Assembly (NCBI GenBank): GCA_958510875.1 | Contig: OY294068.1 | Coordinates: 20,874,297-20,938,296, forward strand | Direction of reading: 5' to 3' | From: Endomychus coccineus | Taxonomy: Eukaryota > Arthropoda > Insecta > Coleoptera > Endomychidae | DNA length: 64,000 nucleotides | Part shown: piece after piece, positions 45,001-56,885 of the stretch | How positions within the stretch are numbered: the stretch's first letter is position 1 | Layout: each line of letters opens with the position of its first letter | The notes under the pieces: generated by a model | What the model was told of the DNA's origin: nothing | Database searches by the model: none | Seen by the model: only the letters and a program-made list of their open reading frames with translations | Position numbers and translations under genes: made by a program

Positions 45001-48000
45001 AACGAATAGCTCTCTTCTGGATAGAATCCAAGAGCTTCAGCGTATGTTTGGGAGCTGAACTCCAAACATGTGAAGAGTACTCCAAGACAGGTCGAATCTG
45101 TGCTTTGTAAATTATGAGAAGCTGCTGGGATGTAAAGTAGCTCTTGACACGCAATAGAACACCAATTTTGAGTTTCAGTTGCATAAAACCATAAGTACTA
45201 GATTATCAGATCCCCATTTCAAAATCTTCGGCAGATCTCCATCAATTGCGTTAACCTGTTCCTGTATCGTTCCACCAGCTCCTTAGGATGGTATAGCGGC
45301 TTTAGATGGAAAAAGCTGTATGGAGTGTACCATCATCTGCAAGGCTGTGGACAGGACAGGTTGCCACTTCCAGCAGATTGTTGATATGGAACAGAAACAA
45401 AGTTGGTGCCAAGAGAGATCCCTATGGCACAACAGCGTTGAAAGCCATTGCATCGAAGGATACTCCGTCAATCACCACATAGAGTGATCTGTCTGAGAGA
45501 AAACTCGATAGTGAGCGACAAAGTTGAGGCGGCAAACAATATGAATATGACGGAAGTTTCCCAAGAAGGTTTTGGACCAGACTAGGTCAAATGCTTCGGA
45601 GATATTCAATGATACAGCTGGAGATTCCCCATGTTTTTCAATGGATTTCTGCCATACATGTGTTACGTAGACAAGCAGGTTTAGATATCACAGATGCAAT
45701 GTGTGTATAATTATTAGGAAGGGTCTTCATTCCTTTTTTTGGAATTGGTTGCATTCTAGCTGTCTTCCAGATGGAAGGAAACACATCAAGTTTGTATGGA
45801 AGGGTGAACAACCTGCAGAAAACTGGTGTTGATTCAGGGGCACATTCCTTGAGCATTTAGTCTGGCCCCATAGACTTTTAGTATTGAGATCAAGCAGAAT
45901 GCACCTAATTGTGCCCTGACGAAAGACAATTTCAGGCACATGGCTATCGATGGCAGCAATATTAGGTGGTCCTTCCCTTGAATAATTATTAAGCAACTAT
46001 TTCCATGGCTATAACCTTGAAGGATTTTGAATTACAAATAATAAATTAATATTAGGAATATGTATCAAATAAAACACAGATGCCCAAAACGGGAGGATAT
46101 GCATATATTCAGTTGTATGTCAAAGCTTCGTAGTTGGACACTAGATCTAGTTTGTTTGATATTCAATATCGTTGAGGTTTTATCCTAGGATGTAGATCTT
46201 TAAGAATTATCCTCAGTAGGACTGAAGCGAGTTATAAGTCACGTGAAGGTTTGAGGAGGCTTATAATGCTTTTACTTCAATTTGGTTTTAGTTTACAATC
46301 GTGGATTTCAAATAGAGGTATAGGTGTGAATTCTATATAGAGAAAATTGATGTAAAGCTGTATTTTGAATGAGTTACAATAATAAGGGAATTAATGAATT
46401 GTGATGACATGATCACGTGACTTCCCTCACTTTTGTTAGCAAAATAGGTTTCGGACACAGGCGGGTCAAATGAGATAGTAAGAAATAATGAAATAAAGTC
46501 AAAATCAACCAGCCTCTAAGCCAAGGGAAATTGTGGAGTTCATGTTGACAAAATGAAATCAATGGACATATAATGCAGTAGTTCGGGTAGAAGTAAACAA
46601 GGATCGGGTTAATTCAATACAGTAGACCGTAGATGAAATATGAGTAAACATTACGTCAAAGTCAATCAGCCTTCTCAGCAACAAAATAGCTGAAACGTCC
46701 AGAAATATAATATGGAAATATGATATTAGCTATAATTCCCTTAGTAGTAACATGAGGATTACATGAATCAGGAAAGTTGAGAGCAGTCCAATCGTCCAAA
46801 CTATGCGAAAGCTTAAATTTCTCTTCCCATTTACTAACAAGATCGTTCCACATCCACCAACCTGGCATCTGTCACACAATACATCGCTGAAAATATGGAT
46901 TCCGGCTAACAAGTCGAATGACATCGACTATCGATCTATCCAAGGCCTTCGACAGGCTTGACCACAGACTTCTGCTGGGTGGACTTGATGGAATTGGTTT
47001 CTCTGTGGAACTCTTACCTTTCATCGCCTCATATCTTAGAGATAGGCGGCAATTTGTCGTGGTAAATGGGCAGAAATCGGTTGAATATCTTGCTTCTTCA
47101 GGAGTCTCACAAGGATCAATTTTCGCACTACTATTTTTAACATCTTTGTGTCTTTTATATGCCGATGATTTTAAAGTGTTCTTTGTCATCAAATCGTGTG
47201 ATTTTTCAGACATAGACATGCTCAAATTGTTGTTCGTAACTTTTGTGCGATAGAGGCTTGAGTCTGCATCTGTGATTTGGTTCCCTGGTTATGCCGTTCA
47301 TGAAGATGCCCTGGAATCTGTTCAGCGCCGTTTTTTGAAATACCTGTGCTTCAGGATAGACGGTTTTCATCCTATCTGGGAATTCCTAATTATTTCCTGT
47401 TAGATATATTCAATATGTCATCCTTTTCTCGGAGAAATAATTAGGTACTCCAGGCCAGTTTGTTCAAGTTGCTTAATAAGCTAATTGACTGCCATGCTGC
47501 TGGAAAGAGTCAATTTCCTAGTTCCTCGGCTGAACTCGCGGTCTGTAAATACTTTCTACCTCCAAACTCCTCGTACTAACTTACTTGAATTATCTCCATT
47601 ATTTTGCATGTGCCATATCTATTATACACCAATGACACTCTTACTTGATATGATATTTTCAATTCCAGCCCGAAACAGATTGCTCGCCCACTGCAATGAA
47701 ACAATATTCATACTTTTCAGGTCTTTCTTTTTTCTTTTCCTCTTTGTACATTGCTGTGATAAATATTTTTGCCTATTTTCTTTTCTTTTTGATTTTGTCT
47801 CCTCTCGGACTAGAGTATAATTAGGTTATTCAGAATTAATTTACATAATAATTGTTAATATATTAATTCTCTTATGCATTGTCCTGATCTTTGACTGGGT
47901 TCATACCTGTTGACCAGTGTAAGATTAAATGAGTAAATAAATAAATAAAGATAGTACAATGTCTGGCATGGTGTGAGAGTATTCCAAAAATATCTCGCGC

Positions 48001-50669
48001 CAGTTACGAATCGACGTCCCTTGGTTTGATTTGGTGTCGCCATGTGGTTCAATCAAGTAGTCTTACATTCCCCGTAACTTTTGAAAAGTTCGAGAAATCT
48101 ATCAGTCAATGTCGCATATTGTTTGATTTCTTAGTGGAACATCTATCCGTAGGTGGCGTGAGATATTTTGTTTTTTTTTACCATGCTCTTGCTCGGTTCT
48201 ATCTACAAACTTTCTCGTGCTACTGATAAGCTCTACGAGAAGAACGAAACAGCTGTCTAGGACTACAAGTTTGGAGCGTTTCTGATCAACGTAAACTAGA
48301 GAGAGCTTATGATTGTTATCCGGCAAAAGCCAATATGAGATAACTGAATATATTCAAATACACATTTATATCTAATTTCATAACTTCGTACTGGCATTGT
48401 TTTAGATTTTTTTCGCAACATTATGAAGTTCCGTGCTCGTACAGCAATCCATACCTTTACCCCGGGGAAATTTCAGATCTTTTACCGTCGCGTATCATGT
48501 ATAAGTAATGTTCATCGATAACAGTTGATGCTGTAGGAAAAGTGAAACATATAGTATTCAAACCGTATTAGAGAACTATCGATTTTACCTTCCTATGAAA
48601 TCATCCTTTGATTTATCTTTATCCCAGACAGTGATTTCCAACTGCTGATCTCCATCGTCATAAAGGTGTAGGTCGAATTGTTCCAGCCATCTGGGATTTA
48701 ACGATCGCCATACTGTTCTACTCTTGTACTTCTCGCTTCCTAATCTGGGTTAAGACAAAGTTTAGGAATTAATTATTTAGTGAAGCGGAAATAAATACTG
48801 CAGATTTGGATGTTTTTATTCCTAGTCGAGATTGTGATTGGGAACAGAATAAAACCGATTCGAATTCGTTCAAGAATTAATTATATTTGTATTTTATCTG
48901 ATACTGTCAGTCATGAATCAATAACTTCTTAATAAGATCTCTTGAATCATAGAAATTGAAACTTGAAATTCTGAAGGAAAGAAGAAGCACCTCAAGTTCA
49001 AATAAGGGTCTACGTTCCCGGACAAATACAGTTTCGTCAAATTTCGATTTTCTATATACACTTTCGTCCGCCTTACCTGCCCTAAAATTTACGTTTGTAG
49101 ATAATTATGTTATCTTATTTTGTACAGTAAATCAAGAACTATAAGCTAACGATATTTTTAATGCTGACGAAACCGTACTTTAACATTTGGCAATGTCAAA
49201 GAAAACTTCTGCATTCAAGAGTGATAAATTTGCTGGACAAAAATCAGCTAAATAGCGAGTGACACTTCTTTTTTGCTATAACATGAATGGTGAGAAGGAA
49301 AATCCACCAATTATAGAAAAAAGCAAAACTCCGCGATGTTTCAAAGGAACACATCTAGATAAATTGCCAATAGAATGGGTATCCAATGAAAAAGTTTGAA
49401 TGACAACAGAGATAATGAGTTTTTGGTTGAAAAACTTTGAAAAAATAATGTAAGACCAGGGTAGAAAACTTCATCTATTCTTAGATAACGCTACTTTCTA
49501 CACAAAAATAGAATTGGAAATTGTTCGAATTGGTTTCCTACCTCGCAACATTATGTCTCATTGTCAACTTCTGGATCAAGGGATAATACAAAATTTTTAG
49601 ATAAAATATAGAAAATTTTTGATAAGAAAGCTTTCGGCTTTTGCGAAACCAAAGACAATTTTGAGAGAGCAAAAAAGGCATAAATTTGTCAAGTGCTATG
49701 GTATGGATAGTTGCAGCATGGAATAAAGTTTCATCTGTCACTATAAAAAAATGTTTCCAGAAAGCTGGGCACAAGAAGATGAGGCTTTTGAAGAAAAATA
49801 TGACATTTCACTAAGTCAGTTTTCCTCTCTCTTAAAAAATATGCCAGGAAATCTAGATCTCGGAAAATATTCCTTAATCGAATCAGAAGCCAGATTTTGA
49901 TTTGCAGGAAATAATTTAGAAATTCACTGACAAAGAAAGCAAAACTATTGGAGATGAAGAATGTGAATGTGACCAAGACGAAGAGATCTTGTGTTCATCT
50001 GTGTAAAATATGAGTGGAGTTTGTGAAAAATTGGAGGACATACAAAATTTTTATTGAAAAAAGCAATGGCGGGTTGGCCATTGATATTTCCCAAAACTTA
50101 TGAAATGTGAGAATGAAGTAACAAAAACCAAAATGAATAATTTGAAACAGATTTCGATTGAACAGTTTTTTCACAGGGTAATATTTAATTATTTAAAAGT
50201 TTTGTTTTCCAGTTACATCACATTATGTTGACAAAATATGGATATAAAAGTACATACACAGTACATATATAGTTGTTGTAATTTCTTTTACATGATCGCC
50301 CAGAGTTTGTATTTCTTCATAGCAGCCACTCCTCTAAACGGCCAAAATTGAATAACATTTTTAGTGACCACTATCGAGAAGTTTTACTGTACAACTACCC
50401 CTTAAGTGCGAACCTGACGAGTATTACCGTCCACATGGCCAAGTTTACATTTAGTGCCAGTTGGTTTTGAACAAACTATAGTTATAAACTCTACTGATAA
50501 ACTCCCTAACAACTTACCTAAATTTGACATATGGATCTGAGGTGCCTGTTTCGGGATCGCAAGCCAATAAATTCCTTCCTTCTACTAAAACTATTGTCAC
50601 AATGGAACTCCATATCTGTGATTTAAGTCTTTTAGTAACATCGGAAACTCTACTGTTTTTCTGGAAATA
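41844..50669 (-). CDS. Mctp: Mctp, multiple C2 and transmembrane domain protein (partial, 7 exons)
   Basis: The protein is an ER-anchored calcium and lipid sensor with three C2 domains and two C-terminal membrane segments; insects have one gene. The seven joined exons (50669-50518, 48744-48589, 44467-44281, 44227-43671, 42569-42350, 42258-42152, 42051-41844) keep one frame for 529 residues, and every junction has GT/AG. C2B (about 14-115) has DPETGTSDPYVKF and DKDKSKDDFIG; C2C (about 178-295) has DLGGKSDPFCVLE and FDEDRDHKVEFLG. Both loops keep the aspartates expected for calcium binding. An acidic DLEDDDEDD run lies between membrane spans at about 362-395 and 467-495. The first C2 domain and the C-terminal end are not in these exons. 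Confidence 0.95.
42152..42258 (-). CDS. Mctp: Mctp exon: amphipathic helix
   Basis: Encodes EEKKSLKERLQAIQDVTQGV, then QNAIGKIASLLEAVK, a conserved amphipathic segment before the second membrane span. The acceptor is GCTTTCAG; the donor is GTACGT from 42151. The downstream intron is 100 bases. Confidence 0.95.
42350..42569 (-). CDS. Mctp: Mctp exon: first membrane span and acidic loop
   Basis: Encodes NCFEWESKLQSFAALVLWLI, then a hydrophobic stretch to LLIFLKQYAL and the acidic DSDLEDDDEDDKEK segment. The acceptor is ATTTGCAG; the donor is GTTAGT from 42349. Confidence 0.95.
42692..43369. repeat. Tandem duplication, period about 354 bp, in a Mctp intron
   Basis: Copy 1 starts at 42692 (ATGTTTTCTGAACGG) and runs to about 43012. 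Copy 2 starts at 43046 (ATGTTTTCTGAATGG) and runs to about 43369. Most positions match, with scattered substitutions and small indels. It is not part of a recognisable transposon. Confidence 0.85.
43671..44227 (-). CDS. Mctp: Mctp exon: C2C and pre-membrane region
   Basis: The largest exon encodes NIKDVGHLTVKVYRATGLAA, DLGGKSDPFCVLELGNARLQ and FDEDRDHKVEFLGKIAIPLL, then the conserved basic stretch EEKYMQGEIKFKRQVFVKNV. The acceptor is TGTTACAG; the donor is GTAAGT from 43670. Confidence 0.97.
44281..44467 (-). CDS. Mctp: Mctp exon: linker between C2B and C2C
   Basis: Encodes FGLDLSTLERERTHSLWQSL, then GSLHLLLTISGTT and a SDLTTHEDNPREQE segment that is conserved in insect Mctp. The acceptor is TTTTCAG and the donor GTAAAT at 44280; the next intron is only 53 bases. 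The open frame runs on through that intron, but the NRY-EWHRTF junction is the one the family supports. Confidence 0.92.
44939..45990 (-). pseudogene. Jockey/CR1-like non-LTR RT in a Mctp intron
   Basis: Minus-strand pieces in changing frames follow the RT order: IVFRQGTIRCILLDLNTK (about 45930-45877); FPSIWKTARMQPIPKKG with PNNYTHIA (about 45770-45700); the motif A region ISEAFDLVW (about 45610-45580); LPSYSY and VVIDG; the motif B remnant and GSLLAPTLFLFHINNLLEVA; HSLADDGTLH for YADD (about 45345-45315); and the thumb frame KSYFTSQQLLIIYKAQIRPV (45184-44939). Stops and shifts throughout. It lies in the same orientation as Mctp. Confidence 0.85.
46910..47650 (+). pseudogene. Non-LTR RT fragment of a second family, in a Mctp intron
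   Basis: Plus strand: TIDLSKAFDRLDHRLLLGGL (motif A), YLRDRRQFVVVNG, SSGVSQGS (motif B) and LLYADDFKVFF (catalytic YADD at 47159-47170). An internal deletion then jumps to ALESVQRRFLKYL (about 47311-47349) and a C-terminal NFLVPRLNSRSVNTFYLQTP, then PRTNLLELSPLF. That ending is typical of insect Jockey/CR1-group RTs. It is antisense to Mctp. Confidence 0.85.
48217..48263 (+). ncRNA. Hammerhead-like motif C1
   Basis: Stem I is GTGCTA (48217-48222) against TAGGAC (48258-48263), with one mismatch. The core is CTGATAA (48223-48229, G8 changed to A), followed by an imperfect stem II, GAAA (48246-48249), stem III CAG/CTG (48250-48255) and T-C before the cleavage point, giving a canonical GTC. CAAACTT just upstream pairs with AAGTTTG downstream, extending stem I past an internal loop. 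It lies in a Mctp intron, antisense. Confidence 0.5.
48589..48744 (-). CDS. Mctp: Mctp exon: end of C2B
   Basis: Encodes RLGSEKYKSRTVWRSLNPRW, then YDDGDQQLEITVWDKDKSKD and DFIGR. The acceptor is AACCCAG and the donor GTAAAA. The preceding intron (48745-50517) contains the pogo element; the following 4.1-kb intron contains two non-LTR fragments and motif C1. Confidence 0.95.
49170..50389 (+). pseudogene. Pogo/Tigger-like transposase relic in a Mctp intron
   Basis: The plus strand, with stops, reads MSKKTSAFKSDKFAGQKSAK, then RVTLLFCYNMNGEKENPPII, KTPRCFKGTHLDKLPIEWVS, the second catalytic region LHLFLDNATFY (49462-49494), FLPRNIMSHCQLLDQGIIQNF (about 49535-49600) and a decayed C-terminal region to about 50010. 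These are the landmarks of pogo/Tigger DDE transposases (TIGD-like), which insert at TA. A possible right end is ...GAGAAGTTTTACTG at 50389 followed by TA. The left end was not located. It is antisense to Mctp. Confidence 0.8.
50518..50669 (-). CDS. Mctp: Mctp exon: start of C2B
   Basis: Encodes YFQKNSRVSDVTKRLKSQIW, then GRNLLACDPETGTSDPYVKF. The acceptor is ATTTCAG before 50669 and the donor GTAAGT from 50517. It starts in phase 0 and ends after two bases of a codon. An alternative acceptor TTTCCAG nine bases inside is also in frame. Confidence 0.95.
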
Positions 50670-51289
50670 CTGAAATTAAAGAATCTTTATTTGAATAATG
50701 TTAATATTAGATTATTGGGAACGGATAGATTGTCTGCATAGTTTTATTTTGTAAACTCGCCTCCATCGCTCCATTATTAACTCTTGGAGAAGAAATAGGA
50801 TGTTTAAACTATTCTGAAACTTTTGATGAGTAAAATCCCCACATAATTTGCAGCCGTCAAAATATTTCTAAAGAGATAATACGAATATTGAATGAGATTA
50901 TATTTGAGGTGTCTTATATTGTATCTCCCTCATACCAGTGTATAAATATAATTCAATAATTTAATTTACAAAAAAACAATTAACACTTTTGACGAAAATT
51001 TATTTATAAATTTTAACAATATTTATTTTGTTTCATGTTCAAACTATTTCGAAGGTTAGTTTTGATATGTTTTGATACAGTCGTACAACTATTTCTAATA
51101 AGATCATCTACCGCTTCGCGGTTTCGGGTTTTCATTAGATTATTGTGCTTTCAACTATTTTCTGTGTACAGGAGTAGGCTGCGCTTGATCACTGAGTAAT
51201 GGGCATATTGAATTCTATGAATTACCGAATTAAGCCTCGATATATGTATACTGAAGCATTAGCGATACCAAAGGCACTCAAATGGACAA

Positions 51290-51920
51290 ACAAAACTAAC
51301 ACGAGTGACTCTTAATAATAGCATCAGATTCTATATCTGTACTTAAATCAATAAAATGCGAAACTCTAAAGCACTATAAAAATAAAGTTGTGACAGATAT
51401 CCTAATGATATGTTTTGACTTCTATATCCAAGGTATCAATATTAATAGTGTATGGGTGAAAGGACATGTTGCAATCAAAGGAAATTCCTTAGTAGACAGT
51501 GCGACTGAAAAAGCCATAGATTTAGGGACCACCATAGATGTAGTAACACTAAATTACTGTCTCAGTCTAACCAAACGCTATAGTGGCGACAAATGTAAGG
51601 ATGTTGGGTAAACTTTGTAGAAACTTCAAAAAACCCATATACACTTGTATATCCAGATTATCCAAAAAACGCTACATATATAAATGCGGTGGATATAGTA
51701 GGAGATATTAAACTATAATAACCAGACTTAAATTAAACTATTGGAGATCTTAATCACATATTTTTTCGCTGTCATCTTTACGAAAATGAAAGACGCACTT
51801 TCAAAAATTACAAGAGCTAGGCGTCATATTTCCGACCAACATCGTAAATCTTTTAAATTACAATCACATGAAAATATATAACATAATTTTCCAGTACATA
51901 TAACAAAATAATATTTCAAT
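51290..51920 (+). pseudogene. I-like non-LTR element, RNase H to C-terminus
   Basis: The plus strand shows ASDSISVLKSIKCETLK (about 51318-51370) and VWVKGHVAIKGNSLVDSATE (51449-51508), the end of an RNase H domain, then a degraded TRLKLNYW segment and NHIFFRCHLYENERRTF (about 51751-51801), a C-terminal cysteine/histidine segment of I-group elements. Frameshifts are present. Confidence 0.7.
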
Positions 51921-52769
51921 TTATAAATGTAGCCAATATCTGATAATTTTTTTTTGTGGCTAAAAGTGACAACTCTAAGGTTAACAACCCCCCGCAATAA
52001 CAAACAATTATTTTCCAAGCAAAATTATGCACAAAATATGTTGGATAGTTCAATCAATTTCATTTATAGGTCTTATGATTATTTTTGAATAATAAACCAT
52101 ACCCATCTCTAATCAGTAAAACAAACTACTTCAAAACCTCAACCGGGAATGTTTTCAGTAGAAAATTTCCACTATAATAATGTTTTGATATGCCAAAACG
52201 TACATAAATCACACAAATTGACAGAATCTATTGGTTTTTAGAAACGTCAAGAAATAATCAGTAGAATCGATCATTCTATAGGGGTAATAATACGAGGGAA
52301 TCGAAAATTTGAATTTTTTAGATAGCCACCTGAACCAACAGTCTCCTAAAAACTTTTCAGGAACAGATAGATTTTTTGAAATTCATTTTGAGGAAAAAAT
52401 TTGGATTAGATGTATTTTGACTAGACTTCCTCCATAATAAATTTTACCAGTTACTGTAAAGGTTATATTTTTATTGTAATCCATTTGTTAAATACACATG
52501 TGTGGATCGAAGCTAATATGCAACCACTGCATGAGATCAATTTTTCCACTTAAAAACTCATTTAGGTCAAAATGATAGAATGTTATCATTCAAACATCGA
52601 TACGAGGGAAATATACGTACATGAATTATTATGTTCTGTTCTTTATTTCCGGTTAATTTTTTAGAGAATCAACACCAACATATAATAAATTCAGCATTTT
52701 ATGTTCACCAAGGGAGAATTTGTGAATGGTGTAAGTTAAAGCAAAACAGCGATATAATTATCAGATCTG

Positions 52770-53520
52770 TTGATGTCTCAAAGGGATGTTAAGCCCACTT
52801 TGGCTTTTTTCGGCTTCGATTCGCCATGACAAGTGCACTGTTCTGACTGTTCTTTGGTGTCTGGTGTATTGTGATGGATTCACATTTCGTCCACGGTTAC
52901 GAAAAGGTGCAAACAGTCCTTCTAATCGCGCTTGAACATCGCCAAACACTCCTTTGAAGTTGTGAGCAAATGCGGCACCCAACTGGCAGATTGCTTTCTC
53001 ATACTTTCACATATTCAGAAATTTATGCAAAATGTTCCGTACCCATTATTGAGATGCCCATAGCCTCAGAAATCTCGTGCACTTCAACTGGCCGATCGTC
53101 CAATATCATACCATGGATTTTATCCCCGATTTTTGGCGTTGTAACCTAAATTGGACGACCAGAACGTTCGGGGTCTTTTGTGGTCATACTACCACAACGA
53201 AAATCAGTAAACCACTTGTGAATCGTTCCAATCGATGATGAAGAGAAGCCATAATGTTTAACAAGCGATGCTTTCGTTTGCGTCATGTTTTTTCCACGCA
53301 AGAAATAATGTTTCATCAAGACGCGAAATTTACTTTTTTCCATGCTTACAAAAATCTTCAAGGTTGCTTGCTTTCGATGGGCGTCAAAACAGAACTGAAT
53401 TACATATCAGTCTGAAAAATTCAATGCATTCTAGTTGAAGATGGTACATCACAAATGTCACATTTATTCATCGATTGTGGCGCTATCTGTTCTATTTTTC
53501 AGGAACTGTTCACCTTGTCC
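52770..53520 (-). mobile_element. Mariner-like element, 5' half
   Basis: The right end GGACAAGGTGAACAGTTCCTG (inward from 53520) matches the mariner ends at 38742, 39299 and 63735. The copy stops near 52770 without the other end, losing the second half of the gene. Confidence 0.8.
52775..53361 (-). pseudogene. Mariner transposase, N-terminal half
   Basis: A clean frame at 53361-53146 encodes the DNA-binding HTH region (FRVLMKHYFLRGKNMTQTKA, then KHYGFSSSSIGTIHKWFTDF and PERSGRPI). After a stop the linker continues (GDKIHGMILDDRPVEVHEIS). Then, in other frames, come the first catalytic Asp region VDEM-stop-IHH (about 52885) and TPDTKEQSEQ, KKAKVG. The Trp usually after VDE is a stop codon here. 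Mariners move by cut and paste at TA sites. Confidence 0.85.
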
Positions 53521-53945
53521 TCGTAGTGTAGTATTGAGTGGAGATACAATAAGGAGCAACACCCCTAGTTTGATTCAAGCTCTAATCTCTATAATGCTCA
53601 CGAAAACAAGCAAAGTCCTTGATGCCATATCCGGATCCAGTATCGAACTGTCCAGAATAGTTGGGCGACTCAACTATTTATGTGGACAAATATTTTTCTA
53701 TACACTCTATAGAGTGTATATAAAAGTGTATTAGCTAGAATGTCAAGTATATTTCCGTAACTGACAAACCTTTTTCTATTAGCTCGTGAATCCAACATCT
53801 GGTTTGAAAGTGAATACTTAAATTTATTTGTCTCGTCCTCTCGTCTCTAGTCGATCACTTACTGTGTTGACATGAGCATGCATTTATAAAAAATTCTGCT
53901 TAGCAGTGGATTTTTGATAATTATACTATAGCATTGAGGTTTACA

Positions 53946-54199
53946 ATTTCGTTTATTCGTGTTTCTGTTCGTTTCGGCGACGTGGGAATTTTGATTGAAA
54001 TTGGTGCGAAAGGGCGCTTTGTGTAATACAATCAGTTTTAAGTAATCAAGTTTTAGACATAATAAGTCTTCTGATGAGGGTCGTGAGACCGAAACGTACG
54101 TTAAGACAAGAAAATATAAAGCATAAGTGTTAATGTGACCTATTTCCCGAGAATTTATATATAATTCATACCTGGGTCAAGAATCTTTATTATACTCTA
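53946..54199 (+). repeat. Ribozyme-bearing repeat, copy 2
   Basis: Same unit as 28487-28743, in the opposite orientation. It starts ACAATTTCGTTTATTCGTG, has the hammerhead-like motif at 54066-54107, and ends GTGACCTATTTCCCGAG, then AATTCATACCTGGGTC and AAGAATCTTTATTATA. End fragments of the unit also occur at 27574 and 33671-33770. Confidence 0.75.
54066..54107 (+). ncRNA. Hammerhead-like motif A2 (intact core)
   Basis: Stem I is GTCTT (54066-54070) with AAGAC (54103-54107). The core CTGATGA (54071-54077) is perfect. After one extra G, stem II is GGTC/GACC with a GTGA loop (54079-54090). GAAA is at 54091-54094, with a very short stem III CG/CG and a GTT cleavage triplet. All required core positions are present, so this is the best self-cleavage candidate of family A. 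Confidence 0.6.
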
Positions 54200-55740
54200 T
54201 AGATCAACAGTAGCAACAAAACTCATTTCCAAGCTTCAGACTAGCATTATTTTCTGCAAAGCGATGTCATTGTTATGTAACAAAGGTATAATTTCGAAAG
54301 TAGATCCTCTAAATTATTTTGAGTTCAGGTTTAAAAATATTGAAATCTCATGCACTGAGCAAGCAACAAAAGTTAATTTCCTGGAAGACGGTGGCGTCAG
54401 ATATCCTGAACTGTAGAAACACCTTTGACGTCACCAGTTCATTGTATACTCCCTCTTATACAGACATAAGAGATTGACTGGATGATTTGCAATGTTCATT
54501 CATCAATATCTACAATTATGTCAGAGGAAATAACAGAATGTGATCGTCGTTTCTCTTACCGTTGATTGAAGGAGTAACTTTTTAAATCAATGCTCTTACA
54601 TACAAAATAGCTTGGTAAGGTAAAGCGGGATAGATCCCCACGGAATACATGGTAGATTAAAATTTCTAGGTTTTTGTTTTATATTCATTTAGTTTTATGT
54701 AGTTGTTAAACATCAAACTAATAAAGCCGAAATTGGTAGTTGATTTATGAGGTTTATAAGCTAATATGTACAACAAACAAACATCATTAGAAAGTATTAT
54801 GGGCAAAATTTGTAACTTTATACGTTACTGAGTTTCTAATATATTGGAAAGAGACTATAACTGACATCTATGTTTCAATGGCGAAAATCGATTATTTTAC
54901 TAGTTTGTGAAAACTCAAGTTCAGTTGTGGGATTATATTGATTATTCCTGCTGATTTAATTATTTGTCCCTCGAATTTGTGGTGAAGGTATTCTTCGTAT
55001 TGTCTACATTTCAGGGTTTAAACGATCGAGAAATCTCCATCCTTTTTCCCGTGCCATGTTGTAGAGGGAAATTCCTGGCAGAGCACTTCTTCCAAGCTCA
55101 GCTAAGTTTCAAGGACGGTAACATTTTTTAGTTGGAATAACCAAATTTTTTTGATCAGTTGTTCATGATCTCTACCCAAAATTATTTTCATCTACAAATT
55201 AACTTCTTAACCTTTGGTTCGGAAATTATTTTACTTTATAAAATCCATAATTTCAATTTAATTAATCAAATTATTTAGAATTCTAAGTTGTTTCACTTCT
55301 AATTTTCCTAAGTACTGGTCTTTGCCAATTAATAAAATAAGTATGTTATTAATCTAACCAATTTTGCTCCAATTATAATTTCTTAGAGAATTAAAACCAG
55401 ATTGCTAAATTGAAACTTATCTTTATTTCTCTGATATAATCAACATTTATCCATCTCGTAGTGTTGGAAATTCTTGATCTTGAGCTGAAGCAGTTGGCGC
55501 TCTGGGTAATCCGATCAATCAAGATTCTAAGGGCACATATCACTATGAGCCCCGAGTGTAAGATATTCTAGTGAGATAGTTGGGACCATTAAACACAAAA
55601 GGTTTCTTTAAACCCTTACATACTGGTGTTCAACGCTTAGAAAGAAATGTCTAATCTTCATTGAAGAAGTAAAATGAGCTAGAATTATATGTGGAGAGAC
55701 TGTTTTCGAATCGCAAAAATGTTTTGACTATCCAAATGAC
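54200..55740. other. Intergenic or intronic DNA, nothing recognised
   Basis: An exon for the first Mctp C2 domain was searched for here by eye (SDPYVK- and DYDWG-like codons on the minus strand) and not found. Confidence 0.4.
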
Positions 55741-55749
55741 GTTGTATAA

Positions 55750-56430
55750 CATACTAGTCCGTAATTAAAATCGTACATCGGCAATACCTTGAAACGCCTA
55801 GATCCAGAAGATGAGGTCCCTGCGTGTTGCGCATCCAATTTCCGGCCGTGTTGCTCCCAAAAGTCATCAATATGAGAGATTTACACGTCATATTGTATTG
55901 GAAGTTGTCCCTATGATATTTTATAATCGAAATTGCCGATTCAAGGCTTAAAAATCCCCGTGTCCCAGCATTTCGTGTCAAAAAAATGTCAAAATGATCA
56001 TTTCGACCAATACGACAATTCATGACAAATCATCCCTGTGTCACTCGATTCGAAGCTCAAAAACGATTTATTTCAAAAGAAACCGTGTATTTGCAATTTT
56101 CCACAATTTTTCACTTATAGCTTTTCGCGTGCAATTTGTCATCATTAGCAACTTGAAACATGGTCTTAAAACGTCATTTACCGTAAGTATGCAAAGTTGT
56201 TGACCTTAAATGCCTCAATTTTGAGTCTTGAGGAATTGCATGCCGTCAAATTTAGCGTACAAGTTAATCGTGTCAGCAACTTTTGCTTTGGTAACTAAAC
56301 CATATCTTACGACTTGCTGACGTGCAACTCCCCAAGCCGAAATTGAGGCTTGCCACCGGAGTTTACGTGAAAGAATTCCTCTGGAATATGCTTTCAATAA
56401 CATCAAGAGTGCCTTATATTATAAGAAACT
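55750..56430. other. Higher-complexity segment with unrecognised frames
   Basis: This block is less AT-rich than its flanks and carries moderate frames on the minus strand (56023-55754 and 56406-56215) and the plus strand (55994-56203). None shows a motif that I know. It may be a transposon fragment or satellite-like unit. Confidence 0.3.
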
Positions 56431-56885
56431 TCAACTCAATTAGCACTGTGCATGGTACTTCTTTATCAAATTGTAACGCTTACCTTTCGACTTAAGATCA
56501 TGGGGCTATTGTATATCACAATGGTCTGTGACAGATTCCATGCTGGTTATAGGGACTTTGTTTTGACCCTGATCACCCCCCTTTATGATGTGTTAAATCG
56601 GATTTGGTCGAGTCGCAGGTTATGTAATTAAAATTGCTTAGATACAGAAAGCTGATGGAACAATATCCCAAGTTTCAGTAGTGATTATTTAAATGAAACA
56701 TTGTAACGTCATTTCAAAATTTGGGCTTGACTTGCAAGATAAAATGTTAATTTATGACCTTAATTCTGGTAGTCCATTACATACATAGTAATAAACGTAT
56801 TTATACTATCTTTATTACAGTTGAGATATGAGATAATATTATGTCAAATCAATAATTGTTGTATTGTGAAAGCCAGACTTATTAC

